In this document: positions 24,144 through 32,949 of the stretch, piece by piece | How the letters are laid out: each line of letters starts with the position of its first letter | Numbering within the stretch: the first letter of the stretch is position 1 | NCBI GenBank assembly: GCA_022823775.1 | Contig: JAJEHI010000161.1 | Location: 1 to 35,734, forward strand | Direction: 5' to 3' | Length of the DNA stretch: 35,734 bases | From: Defluviicoccus sp. | Lineage (GTDB): Bacteria > Pseudomonadota > Alphaproteobacteria > MPNO01 | Notes under the pieces: generated by a model | What the model saw: the letters and a program-made list of their open reading frames with translations, nothing else | The model's database searches: none | What the model was told of the DNA's origin: nothing | Position numbers and translations under genes: made by a program

Positions 24144-26942
24144 ATGGCACGGATTTCGCAGCAACGGGCGATCGTCGACCGGGGCGCGCTCAACGCCGAG
24201 CTGGACGCGCTGCTCGGGGACGAGGCGGCGGCCGGCGCGGGAAGGCGCGACGCTCTCGCGATCCTCAAGCGCGCGATGGAAGACGGGAAGGCGGAAATCC
24301 GCCGCCGGTTCGATGCCGCGCCGGGCGGCGGTCCGCGGGCCCTCCGCGAGCAGTCCTTCCTGATCGACCAGTCGATCCGCGCGATATACGACCTCGCCGC
24401 CAACCGGGTGTACCGGGCGTCCAACCCGACCGCCGGCGAGCATCTCTGCATAGCCGCCGTCGGCGGTTATGGCCGCGGCGAGCTCGCCCCTCATTCCGAC
24501 ATCGATCTCCTGTTCGTCCTGCCCTTCAAGAGCACCCCGCGCAACGAGCAGGTGATCGAGTACATCCTCTACATGCTGTGGGATCTCGGCCTCAAGGTCG
24601 GCCACGCGACCCGGTCGATCCAGGACTGCGTGAGGCTTTCCCGGAAGGACCTGACGATCCGCACCTCGATCCTGGAGGCTCGTTACGTCTGGGGAGAGAA
24701 GCGGCTGTTCGACGAGCTGCGGAACCGGTTCCGCAAGGAGGTGGTCAAGGGGACGGAACGCGCCTTCGTCGAGGCCAAGCTCGCCGAGCGCGACGAGCGC
24801 CACGCGCGGATGGGCGGATCGCGCTACGTGCTGGAGCCCAACGTCAAGGACGGCAAGGGCGGGCTCAGGGACCTGCACACCCTGTTCTGGATCGCCAAGT
24901 ACCTCTACCCGGTGCGCGAAATCGCGGATCTGGTCGATCACGGGGTGCTGCGCGGGAGCGAAGCCGCCCGGTTCGAGAAGGCGCGGAGGTTCCTGTCGAC
25001 GGTCCGCTGCCAGCTTCACTATCTGGCGGGGCGGGGCGACGACCGGCTGACCTTCGACCGGCAGCCCGAGATGGGCGAACTGCTTCGCTACAAGGACCAT
25101 GCCGGCGCGCGCGGCGTCGAGCGCTTCATGAAGCACTACTACCTGACGGCGAAGGAGGTCGGCGACCTGACCGGGATCTTCTGCGCCGCCCTCGAAATCG
25201 AGCATGGAAGGCGCTCGCGCTTCGCCCTGCCGCGGTTCAGCCTGCTGCAGCGCGCGCCCGACGGGCTGGCGATCGAGAACGGCCGTCTCGCGCTCGCGCG
25301 CGGCGCCAGGTTCGCCGACCGGCCGATCGACATCCTGCGGCTGTTCCATACCTCGCAGGACCGCGAGATCGACATCCATCCGCGCGTGCTGCGCGCGATG
25401 ACCCGCAACCTGCGGCTGGTCGACGGGCTGCGCGAGGATGCCGAGGCGAACCGGCTGTTTCTCGACATGCTGACCTCGCCCAAAGATCCCGAGCGGACCC
25501 TGCGGCAGCTCAACGAAGCCGGCGTGTTCGGCCGCTTCATCCCGGATTTCGGCCGGGTCGTGGCCCAGATGCAGCACGACATGTATCACGTCTTCACCGT
25601 CGACGAGCACACGATCATGGCGATCGGCATCCTGCGCGGGATCGAGGACGGGGCGTTCGCCGAGGAAATGCCGATCGCCACCGAAGTGGTGAAGACCGTG
25701 CAATCGCGCCGGGCCCTCTACATGGCCGTGCTGCTGCACGATATCGGCAAGGGGCGCGGCGGCGATCACTCGGAAATCGGCGAGCAGGTGGCGCTGCGGC
25801 TCTGTCCGCGCGTCGGGCTCAGCCCCGAGGAGACCGAGACCGTGGCCTGGCTGGTGCGCTACCACCTGGCGATGAGCAACACCGCGTTCCGGCGCGACGT
25901 GAACGACCCGAAGACGGTCAGCGACTTCGTCGGCACGGTGAAGTCGCTGGAACGGCTGCGCCTTCTGCTGGTTCTCACCGTCGCCGATATTCGCGCGGTC
26001 GGCCCCGGCGTGTGGAACGCCTGGAAGGCGGCGCTGCTGCGCGACCTCTATTACGCGGCCGAAGAGGCGATCACCGGGGGCATGGCCGGGGCGGTCGGCG
26101 GCCGCCGGATCGAGCAGGCCAAGACCGCGCTCGCCTCCGCGCTCGACGATTTCGAGCCGCCGGAGATCGCGGCGCATCTCGAAAGCGGCTATCCCGCCTA
26201 CTGGCTTTCGCACCCGACGGAGACCCATGCCCGCCATGCGCGCCTGGTGCGCGAAGCGGGAGGATCGGCGACGCCCCTCAAGATAGACATGCGGACCGAC
26301 AGCTACCGGCAGGCGACCGAGGCGACCGTCTACGCCCCCGACCACGCCGGCCTGTTTTCCAACATCGCCGGCGCTATCGCGGTCTCCGGCGGCAATATCG
26401 TCGACGCGAAGATCTTCACCATGGCCGACGGCATGGCGCTGGACACGTTCTGGGTCCAGGGCCGCCGCGACGAGCCGATCGACGGCCCCGACCGGCTCGC
26501 CCGGCTGCGGGAAAATATCGAACAGGCCGTCACCGGACGCATGCGGCCCATGCGCGAGATCGAGGACATGATCCGCAAGGAGGGCGAAAAGCGCGACAGC
26601 GTGTTCACCGTCGAGCCGCGGGTGATCATCGACAACGCGGCGAGCGCGACCCACACCGTCGTCGAGGTCAACGGACGCGACCGGCCCGGCCTGCTCTACG
26701 CGCTGACCCGCGCGCTGAGCGGCGAGGACGTGCAGATCGGCAGCGCGCAGATCGCCACCTACGGCGAGTCCGCGGTCGACGTGTTCTATATCAAGGACCT
26801 GTTCGGGCTGAAGATCGAGCACGAGGCGAAGCTCGAACGGATCCGCAAGGCGCTGCTCGAGGCGCTGTCGTCGATCGCCGCGGTCGCCGGAGAGACCGCC
26901 GGCCCGACCGGGCAAGAGGCCGCCGCGCCGGCCGGACCGTGA
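24144..26942 (+). CDS. glnD: PII uridylyltransferase/uridylyl-removing enzyme
   Basis: A 932-residue nitrogen sensor. The nucleotidyltransferase motif GGYGRGELAPHSDIDL (107-122) is followed by a GlnD-specific helical domain (YVLEPNVKDGKGGLRDLH), an HD hydrolase domain with LLHDIGKGRGGDHSE (H532/D533) and two C-terminal ACT domains (about 725-810 and 837-915; DHAGLF and DRPGLL). It uridylylates PII proteins when glutamine is low and removes UMP when glutamine is high. TATAGT at 24132-24137 could be a -10, but no -35 matches and it lies only 6 bases from the ATG. The order mutS-glnD-murJ-trpS is typical of Rhodospirillales-like genomes. Confidence 0.98.
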   Translation: MARISQQRAIVDRGALNAELDALLGDEAAAGAGRRDALAILKRAMEDGKAEIRRRFDAAPGGGPRALREQSFLIDQSIRAIYDLAANRVYRASNPTAGEHLCIAAVGGYGRGELAPHSDIDLLFVLPFKSTPRNEQVIEYILYMLWDLGLKVGHATRSIQDCVRLSRKDLTIRTSILEARYVWGEKRLFDELRNRFRKEVVKGTERAFVEAKLAERDERHARMGGSRYVLEPNVKDGKGGLRDLHTLFWIAKYLYPVREIADLVDHGVLRGSEAARFEKARRFLSTVRCQLHYLAGRGDDRLTFDRQPEMGELLRYKDHAGARGVERFMKHYYLTAKEVGDLTGIFCAALEIEHGRRSRFALPRFSLLQRAPDGLAIENGRLALARGARFADRPIDILRLFHTSQDREIDIHPRVLRAMTRNLRLVDGLREDAEANRLFLDMLTSPKDPERTLRQLNEAGVFGRFIPDFGRVVAQMQHDMYHVFTVDEHTIMAIGILRGIEDGAFAEEMPIATEVVKTVQSRRALYMAVLLHDIGKGRGGDHSEIGEQVALRLCPRVGLSPEETETVAWLVRYHLAMSNTAFRRDVNDPKTVSDFVGTVKSLERLRLLLVLTVADIRAVGPGVWNAWKAALLRDLYYAAEEAITGGMAGAVGGRRIEQAKTALASALDDFEPPEIAAHLESGYPAYWLSHPTETHARHARLVREAGGSATPLKIDMRTDSYRQATEATVYAPDHAGLFSNIAGAIAVSGGNIVDAKIFTMADGMALDTFWVQGRRDEPIDGPDRLARLRENIEQAVTGRMRPMREIEDMIRKEGEKRDSVFTVEPRVIIDNAASATHTVVEVNGRDRPGLLYALTRALSGEDVQIGSAQIATYGESAVDVFYIKDLFGLKIEHEAKLERIRKALLEALSSIAAVAGETAGPTGQEAAAPAGP

Positions 26943-26979
26943 ACCCGCGCCCGTCGCGCGCGGCCCGCCGGAACGCCGC

Positions 26980-28530
26980 ATGAGACTCCTGAGCGCAATC
27001 GCCACCGTCGGCGGCTACACGTTGGCGAGCCGCGCGCTCGGTTTCGTCCGCGACATCCTGATCGCCGCCTTCCTCGGCGCCGGGCCGGTGGCGGATGCGT
27101 TCTTCGTCGCCTTCAAGCTGCCCAATTTCTTCCGCAGGCTGTTCGCCGAGGGTGCGTTCTCGGCCGCTTTCGTGCCGCTCTTCACCCGCGTCCTGACCGA
27201 GGACGGCGCCGATGCGGCCCGCCGGTTCAGCGAACGGGCGTTGTCCGTTCTCGCGGCCGTGCTGCTCGTCTTCTGCACGGCGATGCAGATCGCCATGCCC
27301 TGGGCGATGTATCTCTTCGCGCCGGGTTTCGCCGACGATCCCGCGAAGTTCGATCTGGCCGTCGAGCTCGCGCGGATCGCGTTTCCCTATCTGCTGTTCA
27401 TATCGCTGGTCTCCCAGCTCGGCGGGGTGCTCAACGCGCTCGACCGGTTCGCGGCGGCGGCGGCGGCGCCGATCCTGCTCAATCTCAGCCTGATCCTGTG
27501 CCTGATCGGGCTCGCGCCGATGCTGGAGACGCCGGGTCACGCGCTCGCCTGGGGGGTGTTCGCGGCCGGCGTCGTTCAGTTCCTGTGGCTGATCGAGGCC
27601 TGCCGCCGCGCGGGCATGGTGTTCCGCCTTCCCCGTCCGCGCCTCACCCCCGCGGTCAGGCGGCTCGTCGCGAAGATCGTACCGGGCGCGATCGGCGCCG
27701 GGGTGCAGCAGATCAACCTGGTGATAGGCGTCGTCCTCGCTTCGCTGCTCCCGACCGGCGCGGTCTCCTATCTCTATTACGCGGATCGGGTCTACCAGCT
27801 CCCTCTCGGAGTCATCGGGATCGCGGTCGGGACCGCGCTCCTGCCGCTGCTCTCGCGGCAGATCCGCGAGGGCGACGAGGCGGGCGGCCGGGAGAGTTTC
27901 AACCGGGCGCTCGAATTCTCCCTGCTGCTCACCCTGCCCGCGGCGGCGGCGCTCATGGTCATGCCGGGGCCGATCGTCGCCCTGCTCTTCGAGCGCGGCG
28001 CCTTCGACGCCCGCTCGACATCGGCGACGGCCGCGGCGCTTGCCGCCTTCGCGGCGGGGCTTCCCGCCTTCGTCCTGGTCAAGGTGCTGGCGCCCGGCTT
28101 CTTCGCGCGCGAGGACGTGACGACGCCGGTCAAGATCGCGGGCGTCTCGGTTGCCGCCAATATCGCCCTCAGCGTCCTCCTCCTCGGTCCGCTGCAGCAT
28201 GTCGGGCTCGCTCTCGCCACCTCCGCCGCGTCGTGGCTCAACGCGTTGCTGCTCGCCTGGCTCCTGCGCCGGCGCGGACAGTTCGCCATCGACCGGCGTC
28301 TGCGCACGCGCTTCCCGCGCATCGTCCTCGCGACACTCGCGATGACGGCGATCCTGTTCGCCGGCCTCGAGGTCCTGGCGTCCATGTTGGCCGGGACCCC
28401 GCTCGAGAGGGGGCTTGCGGTCGTCGTTCTCATCGTCGCCGGGAAAACGGCCTATGCCGCCGCGGCATTCGCGCTCGGCGCGGCGGAATTCTCCGAGATT
28501 CGAGGCTCTCTCTCGCGGCGTAAGGCTTGA
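26980..28530 (+). CDS. murJ: Lipid II flippase MurJ (MviN)
   Basis: A 516-residue protein with about 14 membrane helices. Characteristic segments are [49 protein letters not shown] N-terminal sequence (spread over residues 14-53), [10 protein letters not shown] after it, and [28 protein letters not shown] in the middle. It flips the peptidoglycan precursor lipid II to the periplasmic face. It starts 37 bases after glnD. Its stop overlaps a promoter for trpS. Confidence 0.96.
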   Translation: MRLLSAIATVGGYTLASRALGFVRDILIAAFLGAGPVADAFFVAFKLPNFFRRLFAEGAFSAAFVPLFTRVLTEDGADAARRFSERALSVLAAVLLVFCTAMQIAMPWAMYLFAPGFADDPAKFDLAVELARIAFPYLLFISLVSQLGGVLNALDRFAAAAAAPILLNLSLILCLIGLAPMLETPGHALAWGVFAAGVVQFLWLIEACRRAGMVFRLPRPRLTPAVRRLVAKIVPGAIGAGVQQINLVIGVVLASLLPTGAVSYLYYADRVYQLPLGVIGIAVGTALLPLLSRQIREGDEAGGRESFNRALEFSLLLTLPAAAALMVMPGPIVALLFERGAFDARSTSATAAALAAFAAGLPAFVLVKVLAPGFFAREDVTTPVKIAGVSVAANIALSVLLLGPLQHVGLALATSAASWLNALLLAWLLRRRGQFAIDRRLRTRFPRIVLATLAMTAILFAGLEVLASMLAGTPLERGLAVVVLIVAGKTAYAAAAFALGAAEFSEIRGSLSRRKA

Positions 28531-28555
28531 CCCTTCCGGTCGATGGGGGGATAAC
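28527..28555 (+). promoter_or_regulatory. Candidate trpS promoter overlapping the murJ stop
   Basis: TTGACC (28527-28532), a 17-base spacer and GATAAC (28550-28555, four of six) make a good sigma-70 promoter. The -35 includes the TGA stop of murJ. The predicted start is about 28562, 33 bases before the trpS TTG. Confidence 0.6.
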
Positions 28556-28594
28556 CCCGCCCTTCCCGCCACACGAAGGTCTGGAGCTCGGGCC

Positions 28595-29593
28595 TTGAAT
28601 CGAATCTTTTCCGGCGTCCAGCCGAGCGGCAACCTGCATCTCGGCAACTATCTCGGCGCCATCAGGAACTTCGTCCGCCTGCAGGACGACAACGAGTGCA
28701 TCTACTGCGTCGTCGACCTGCACGCGATAACCGTCTGGCAGGACCCGGCCGAGCTTGCCCGCAACACGCGCGAATGCGCCGCGACGTTCATCGCCGCCGG
28801 CATCGACCCGGAACGCAGCATCGTCTTCAACCAGAGCCGCGTTGCCGCCCACGCGAGGCTGGCCTGGGTGTTCAACTGCGTCGCGCGCCTCGGCTGGCTC
28901 AACAGGATGACGCAGTTCAAGGAAAAGGCGGGCAAGCAGCGCGAGAACGCGAGTGTCGGGCTCTATGTCTATCCCAGCCTGATGGCCGCCGACATTCTGG
29001 CCTACAAGGCGACGCATGTGCCGGTCGGCGAGGACCAGAAACAGCATCTGGAGCTCACCCGCGACATCGCGCAGAAGTTCAACCACGATTTCGGGACCGA
29101 GGTGTTCCCGCTGATCGAGCCGCTGATCTTCGGCGAGGCGACCCGGGTGATGAGCCTGCGCGACGGGACTTCCAAGATGAGCAAGTCCGACGGCTCGGAC
29201 GCCTCGCGCATCAACCTAACCGACGACGCGGATACGATCGCGCGCAAGATCCGCCGCGCCCGGACCGATCCCGACCCCCTGCCCGACAGCCCCGACGGCC
29301 TCGCCGGGCGCGCGGAGGCGACCAATCTGGTCGGCATCTTCGCCGCGCTCGCCGACCGTACCGCCGCCGATGTCCTCGACGAGTACGGCGGCCGCGGCTT
29401 CGCCGAATTCAAGCCGGCGCTCGCCGACCTCGCCGTCGCGGTCCTGTCGCCCATCGCGGCCGAGTTGCGGCGGCTGATGGACGACCCGGATCATGTCGAC
29501 TCGGTGCTCGCCTCGGGCGCGGAACGCGCCGCCGCGATCGCCGATCCGGTTCTCGACGAGGTCCACCAGGTCGTCGGCCTCGCCGCCCGGTGA
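28595..29593 (+). CDS. trpS: Tryptophanyl-tRNA synthetase
   Basis: A 332-residue class I synthetase. The protein begins (M)[20 protein letters not shown], with HLGN as the HIGH-type motif, and has the second signature MSKSDGSD (as SKMSKS). It charges tRNA-Trp. The only start that fits the family N-terminus is TTG 28595, preceded by GGAG at 8 bases; in-frame ATGs lie either far upstream inside murJ or too far into the conserved domain. The length matches the family. Confidence 0.96.
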   Translation: MNRIFSGVQPSGNLHLGNYLGAIRNFVRLQDDNECIYCVVDLHAITVWQDPAELARNTRECAATFIAAGIDPERSIVFNQSRVAAHARLAWVFNCVARLGWLNRMTQFKEKAGKQRENASVGLYVYPSLMAADILAYKATHVPVGEDQKQHLELTRDIAQKFNHDFGTEVFPLIEPLIFGEATRVMSLRDGTSKMSKSDGSDASRINLTDDADTIARKIRRARTDPDPLPDSPDGLAGRAEATNLVGIFAALADRTAADVLDEYGGRGFAEFKPALADLAVAVLSPIAAELRRLMDDPDHVDSVLASGAERAAAIADPVLDEVHQVVGLAAR

Positions 29594-29616
29594 GCCTGGT
29601 GCGCTGAGGCCGGGCG

Positions 29617-30540
29617 ATGCAAATCTACCTGCCCATCGCGGAAGTTTCGGTCAACGTGGCGCTGCTTTTGGGGCTGGGCGGCGGCGTCGGCTTTCTTTCC
29701 GGGTTGTTCGGGGTAGGCGGCGGCTTCCTGATGACGCCGCTCCTCATCTTCATCGGCATCCCGCCCGCGGTCGCCGTCGCGACCGAGGCCAATCAGGTCG
29801 TGGCCGCCTCGGTCTCCGGCGCGCTCGCCCATTGGCGCCGGCGCAATGTCGACGTCAAGATGGGGCTGGTGCTGCTCGCCGGCGGGTTCGTCGGATCGAG
29901 CCTCGGCGTCTGGCTGTTCACCGTGCTGCGCGGCATCGGCCAGATCGATTTCGCGATCTCGGTCGCCTATGTCGTGTTTCTCGGCATCATCGGCATGCTG
30001 ATGGTGGTCGAAAGCGTCCGCGCCTGGCAGCGCCAGCGCAACCCGGCGGCGCCCCGCAGGAGACTTCACCAGCATTACTGGGTGCACGGGCTGCCGCTGA
30101 AGATGCGGTTCCGCACCTCGAAGCTCTATATCAGCGCGCTTCTGCCGTTCGCGATCGGCCTCTTCGTCGGAGTGCTGGCCGCGATAATGGGCGTCGGCGG
30201 CGGTTTCGTGCTGGTTCCGGCGATGATCTACCTGCTCGGCATGCCGACCTCGATCGTGGTCGGGACCTCGCTGTTCCAGATCGTGTTCGTGACCGCCAAC
30301 GTCACGCTGCTGCAGGCGATCAACAACCAGACCGTCGACATCGTCCTTGCGCTGTTCCTCCTGATCGGCGGCGTCATCGGCGCCCAGATCGGCGCCCGGG
30401 CCTCGGGCAGGTTGCGTGGAGAGCAGTTGAGGATCCTGCTCGGCCTGATCGTCCTCGCCGTGTGCGTGCGGGTCGCCTGGGGGCTCGTCGCAACCCCCGA
30501 GGACATGTTCGCGCTCGGCGTACCGGGAGGGCGCGAATGA
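29617..30540 (+). CDS. TauE/SafE family membrane permease
   Basis: A 307-residue membrane protein with the duplicated architecture of the TauE/SafE family. The first repeat has GGGVGFLSGLFGVGGGFLMTPLLIF and the second GLFVGVLAAIMGVGGGFVLVPAMIY, each with the conserved G-x-G-G-G. About eight membrane helices are separated by a basic cytoplasmic loop (WRRRNVD and RQRNPAAPRRR). The family exports sulfite, sulfoacetate and related anions, but the substrate here is unknown. The stop overlaps the next gene's start (ATGA), and the pairing with a TIGR02186 protein recurs in alphaproteobacteria. Confidence 0.9.
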   Translation: MQIYLPIAEVSVNVALLLGLGGGVGFLSGLFGVGGGFLMTPLLIFIGIPPAVAVATEANQVVAASVSGALAHWRRRNVDVKMGLVLLAGGFVGSSLGVWLFTVLRGIGQIDFAISVAYVVFLGIIGMLMVVESVRAWQRQRNPAAPRRRLHQHYWVHGLPLKMRFRTSKLYISALLPFAIGLFVGVLAAIMGVGGGFVLVPAMIYLLGMPTSIVVGTSLFQIVFVTANVTLLQAINNQTVDIVLALFLLIGGVIGAQIGARASGRLRGEQLRILLGLIVLAVCVRVAWGLVATPEDMFALGVPGGRE

Positions 30541-31286
30541 GCGCCGCCCGTCTCCGTATCCTGCCGATCTCCGCGACGCTGCTGGCGCTCGCGTCCTCGC
30601 CTTGCTGGGCGGCGGGGAAGCTGCTGGTCGATCTCTCCGAGGAGGAGATAGCGATCACCACCGGCTTCACCGGGACCGAGCTGCTGCTGTTCGGCGCCAA
30701 GGAGGAGCGGGGCGACGTGGTGGTCGTGCTGAGCGGCCCGGCACGCGACGCGGTGGTGCGGCGGCGCGAGCGCGTCGCCGGCGTATGGGTCAACGGCGCG
30801 TCGGTGGTCTTTCGCGGCGTGCCCGTCTACTACCGTGTCGCCTCGAACCGGCCGCTGAAGGAAATCGCGCCGCCCGAAATCCTGTCCGCGAACGGCATTA
30901 CCGAAGGCACGCTCGACCTCGCCGGCACGACCGACGTGCCGGCGGCGCAGCGGGTGCCGTTTCAGGACGGGCTGATCCGCAACCGGACCCGCCAGGGGCT
31001 CTACGGCTACGATCCCAGCGGAGTCGCGATCCAGGGCGATCTCCTTTTCCGGACCACCGCCACCTTCCCTGCGAACGTGCCGACCGGACCCTACAGCGTG
31101 AACGTCTATCTCTTCGACCGTGGTAAGCTGGCGGCGCACAGGGAGTCCACGCTTGTCGTGAGGAAGGTCGGCCTGGGGGCGGATGTCTTCAACTTCGCGC
31201 ACCGGCAGTCGACGTTGTACGGAGTAATCGCCATCGTCGTGGCGGTATTCGCCGGATGGCTCGCCGGTGTCGTCTTCCGGCGGTGA
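30537..31286 (+). CDS. TIGR02186 family exported membrane protein
   Basis: A 249-residue protein of the alphaproteobacterial TIGR02186 (Alph_Pro_TM) family. A signal peptide (about 1-25, ending ...SSPCWA) precedes a periplasmic beta-rich domain with ITTGFTGTELLLFGA near the start, VVVLSGPARDAVVRRRERVAGVWVN, and FRTTATFPANVPTGPYSVNVYLF. One C-terminal helix (about 224-246) anchors it in the inner membrane with a short RR tail. The function is unknown. It overlaps the TauE/SafE gene by 4 bases, with GGGAGG in the end of that gene as its ribosome-binding site. It probably works with the permease, an inference from linkage. Confidence 0.88.
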   Translation: MSAARLRILPISATLLALASSPCWAAGKLLVDLSEEEIAITTGFTGTELLLFGAKEERGDVVVVLSGPARDAVVRRRERVAGVWVNGASVVFRGVPVYYRVASNRPLKEIAPPEILSANGITEGTLDLAGTTDVPAAQRVPFQDGLIRNRTRQGLYGYDPSGVAIQGDLLFRTTATFPANVPTGPYSVNVYLFDRGKLAAHRESTLVVRKVGLGADVFNFAHRQSTLYGVIAIVVAVFAGWLAGVVFRR

Positions 31287-31298
31287 CGGGACGGAATA

Positions 31299-31811
31299 AT
31301 GACCGACGAACGACATACGGGAGAGGGTGTCGCCGGCCAGGCGGCGAAACGGGAACGGGTCTTCCTGTGCGTCGTCGATTCCAGCGAGGAGGTCCATGTC
31401 GCCCTGCGCTTCGCGGCCCTTCGCGCCAAGCGCTCGAGCGGCAGGGTCGCGCTGCTCTATGTCATCGAGCCGGGCGACTTCCAGCACTGGATGTCGGTGG
31501 CGGAAAAGATGCGCGAGGAGCGGAGGGAAGAGGCCGAGCAGGTGCTCCAGGAACACGCGGCCGAGGTTGTCGCCATCACCGGCCGTACGCCGATTTTCCA
31601 CGTTCGCGAAGGCGAGCCGAGGGACGCGATCGTCCAGCTGATCGAGGAGGAGCCGGCAATCTCCATCCTGGTGCTCGGCGCCGGCACCGACAAGAAGGGT
31701 CCCGGGCCGCTGGTGTCCTCGATCGCCGGCAGGCTTTCGGGCAAGTTCCCCGTCCCGATCACCGTCGTCCCGGGTACGCTGAGCGACGAACAGCTCGATG
31801 CGCTGGCCTGA
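31299..31811 (+). CDS. Universal stress protein (UspA fold)
   Basis: A 170-residue cytoplasmic protein. The core is VFLCVVDSSEEVHVALRFAALRAKRSSGRVALLYVIEP at the start of the Usp fold and AISILVLGAGTDKKGPGPLVSSIAG towards the end. The ATP-binding G-x2-G-x9-G-S/T motif of UspA is not clearly met: the loop reads GPGPLVSSIAGRLSG. It may therefore not bind ATP in the usual way. A 20-residue leader (MTDERHTGEGVAGQAAKRE) precedes the fold. The gene follows the TIGR02186 gene by 12 bases, in the same run. In related genomes the next gene is often a NifU-like protein; here it is Bax. Confidence 0.88.
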   Translation: MTDERHTGEGVAGQAAKRERVFLCVVDSSEEVHVALRFAALRAKRSSGRVALLYVIEPGDFQHWMSVAEKMREERREEAEQVLQEHAAEVVAITGRTPIFHVREGEPRDAIVQLIEEEPAISILVLGAGTDKKGPGPLVSSIAGRLSGKFPVPITVVPGTLSDEQLDALA

Positions 31812-31820
31812 GGCGGCGAG

Positions 31821-31829
31821 TTATCCACA
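31821..31829 (+). promoter_or_regulatory. Perfect DnaA box upstream of the bax-like gene
   Basis: TTATCCACA is an exact match to the high-affinity DnaA box. It lies alone in a 134-base intergenic stretch between the Usp and Bax-like genes. No second box or DnaA-trio/AT-rich unwinding element is seen, so it is not an origin. A 9-mer can occur by chance, but it is rare at this GC content. A regulatory role or a titration site is possible. Confidence 0.4.
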
Positions 31830-31945
31830 GGCTTCCTTGACCCCTTCGGGTAAAATCCTCACCTTTCGATCCCCAATTTGGCTCTATCGATGTTGGGAAA
31901 CCGGGCCGGCGAACCGGATGCGGCCGGTCGCCGAAGAGGGCAGAA

Positions 31946-32944
31946 ATGTTGAAGGCGTTGCGATCCCGACGAATTGCCGCTTGCGCGACGGTTGCCGGCC
32001 TGTCGATCCTCGTGGCCGCTGCGCCGGCGGTCGCGGAGACTCGCAGCGGCGCCGGCGACGAGGGTTACCGGGTATCCAGCCTCGGCGGGCGCGTTTCCTA
32101 TCCCGGGCAGGGGGCATCGTCGGCTCCCGGCACCTCGGTGAAGGCGCTGGAAGCGCTTTTCGCGCATATCGGCTATCACCTCGACCGGGTCAGGGAGCGC
32201 GGGATCGTTCCGCGCCTGCTGGTTCGCGAGATGCCGGGCGATCTGCGAGAGGTGCGTAACGTCCAGCGGCGCAAGGCGGTTTTCATCCGGATAGCGCTGC
32301 CCCTGATACTCGCGACCAACGAAGCGATCCTGCGTGACCGGGCCCGGATCCAGCGGCTTCGGGCGACGCAGGACCGGCGCAGACCGATCCCGGTCGAGGA
32401 CGCCTGGTGGCTCTGGCAGACCTTCGTCGCCTACAAGGTGGAGCCGTTCGACTTCGAGGAGCTGTTGCGCCGGGTCGACATCATCCCGCCCTCCCTCGCG
32501 GTCGCCCAGGCCGCCGAGGAGTCCGGCTGGGGAACCTCCCGTTTCGTGCGCCGCGGAAACGCGCTCTTCGGAGAACGGATATACCGCGGGACGGACGGGA
32601 TGGTGCCGAGCCGTATTTCCGACGGCCAAAGCTTCCGGGTACGGCGCTTCGGGCAATTGCTTGCGGCGGTGGTCGCCTACGCCTCGAACCTCAATACTCA
32701 CCCCGCCTACCGGGCTTTCCGAGCCGAGCGGCACGCGATGCGGGCGGAGAAGGGCCGCCTCGATGCCCCCGCCCTGGCGGCCGGACTCGAGGCCTATTCG
32801 GAGCGCCGCCAAGCCTATATCGCCACCCTGCGCGCGATTATCCGGGCGAACGCGCTCACCGAGTTCGACCATCTGAGGCTCGATTCGGGCCGCCCCAGGT
32901 TCGCCGAGGCACCGACCGGCGACCCTGTCCGCCTCTCCAACTAA
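31946..32944 (+). CDS. Bax-type exported glucosaminidase domain protein
   Basis: A 332-residue protein with a signal peptide (about 1-30, ...VAAAPAVA) and a C-terminal glucosaminidase (GH73/Bax) domain. The catalytic segment AQAAEESGWGTSRF (E191/E192), followed by RRGNALFGERIY, matches Bax closely, and NTHPAYRAFRAERHAMR is the conserved late motif. It probably cleaves peptidoglycan glycan strands (N-acetylglucosaminidase) in the periplasm; enzyme activity is inferred. GAGGG lies about 6 bases before the ATG. It converges on the polysaccharide deacetylase gene, with 5 bases between the stops. Confidence 0.88.
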   Translation: MLKALRSRRIAACATVAGLSILVAAAPAVAETRSGAGDEGYRVSSLGGRVSYPGQGASSAPGTSVKALEALFAHIGYHLDRVRERGIVPRLLVREMPGDLREVRNVQRRKAVFIRIALPLILATNEAILRDRARIQRLRATQDRRRPIPVEDAWWLWQTFVAYKVEPFDFEELLRRVDIIPPSLAVAQAAEESGWGTSRFVRRGNALFGERIYRGTDGMVPSRISDGQSFRVRRFGQLLAAVVAYASNLNTHPAYRAFRAERHAMRAEKGRLDAPALAAGLEAYSERRQAYIATLRAIIRANALTEFDHLRLDSGRPRFAEAPTGDPVRLSN

Positions 32945-32949
32945 ACAGG

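Noticed and set aside
21186..27005. A 1939-codon open frame antisense to mutS and glnD
   Set aside because: It has no domain, is full of low-complexity Arg/Gly/Asp/Val runs, and lies opposite two certain genes. Long antisense frames arise from GC-rich third positions.
28415..28594. N-terminal extension of TrpS into murJ
   Set aside because: It lies in the murJ coding region out of frame; the family begins at TTG 28595.
31821..31829. A replication origin at the DnaA box
   Set aside because: There is only one box, no AT-rich unwinding region and no dnaA, dnaN or hemE-type origin neighbours.
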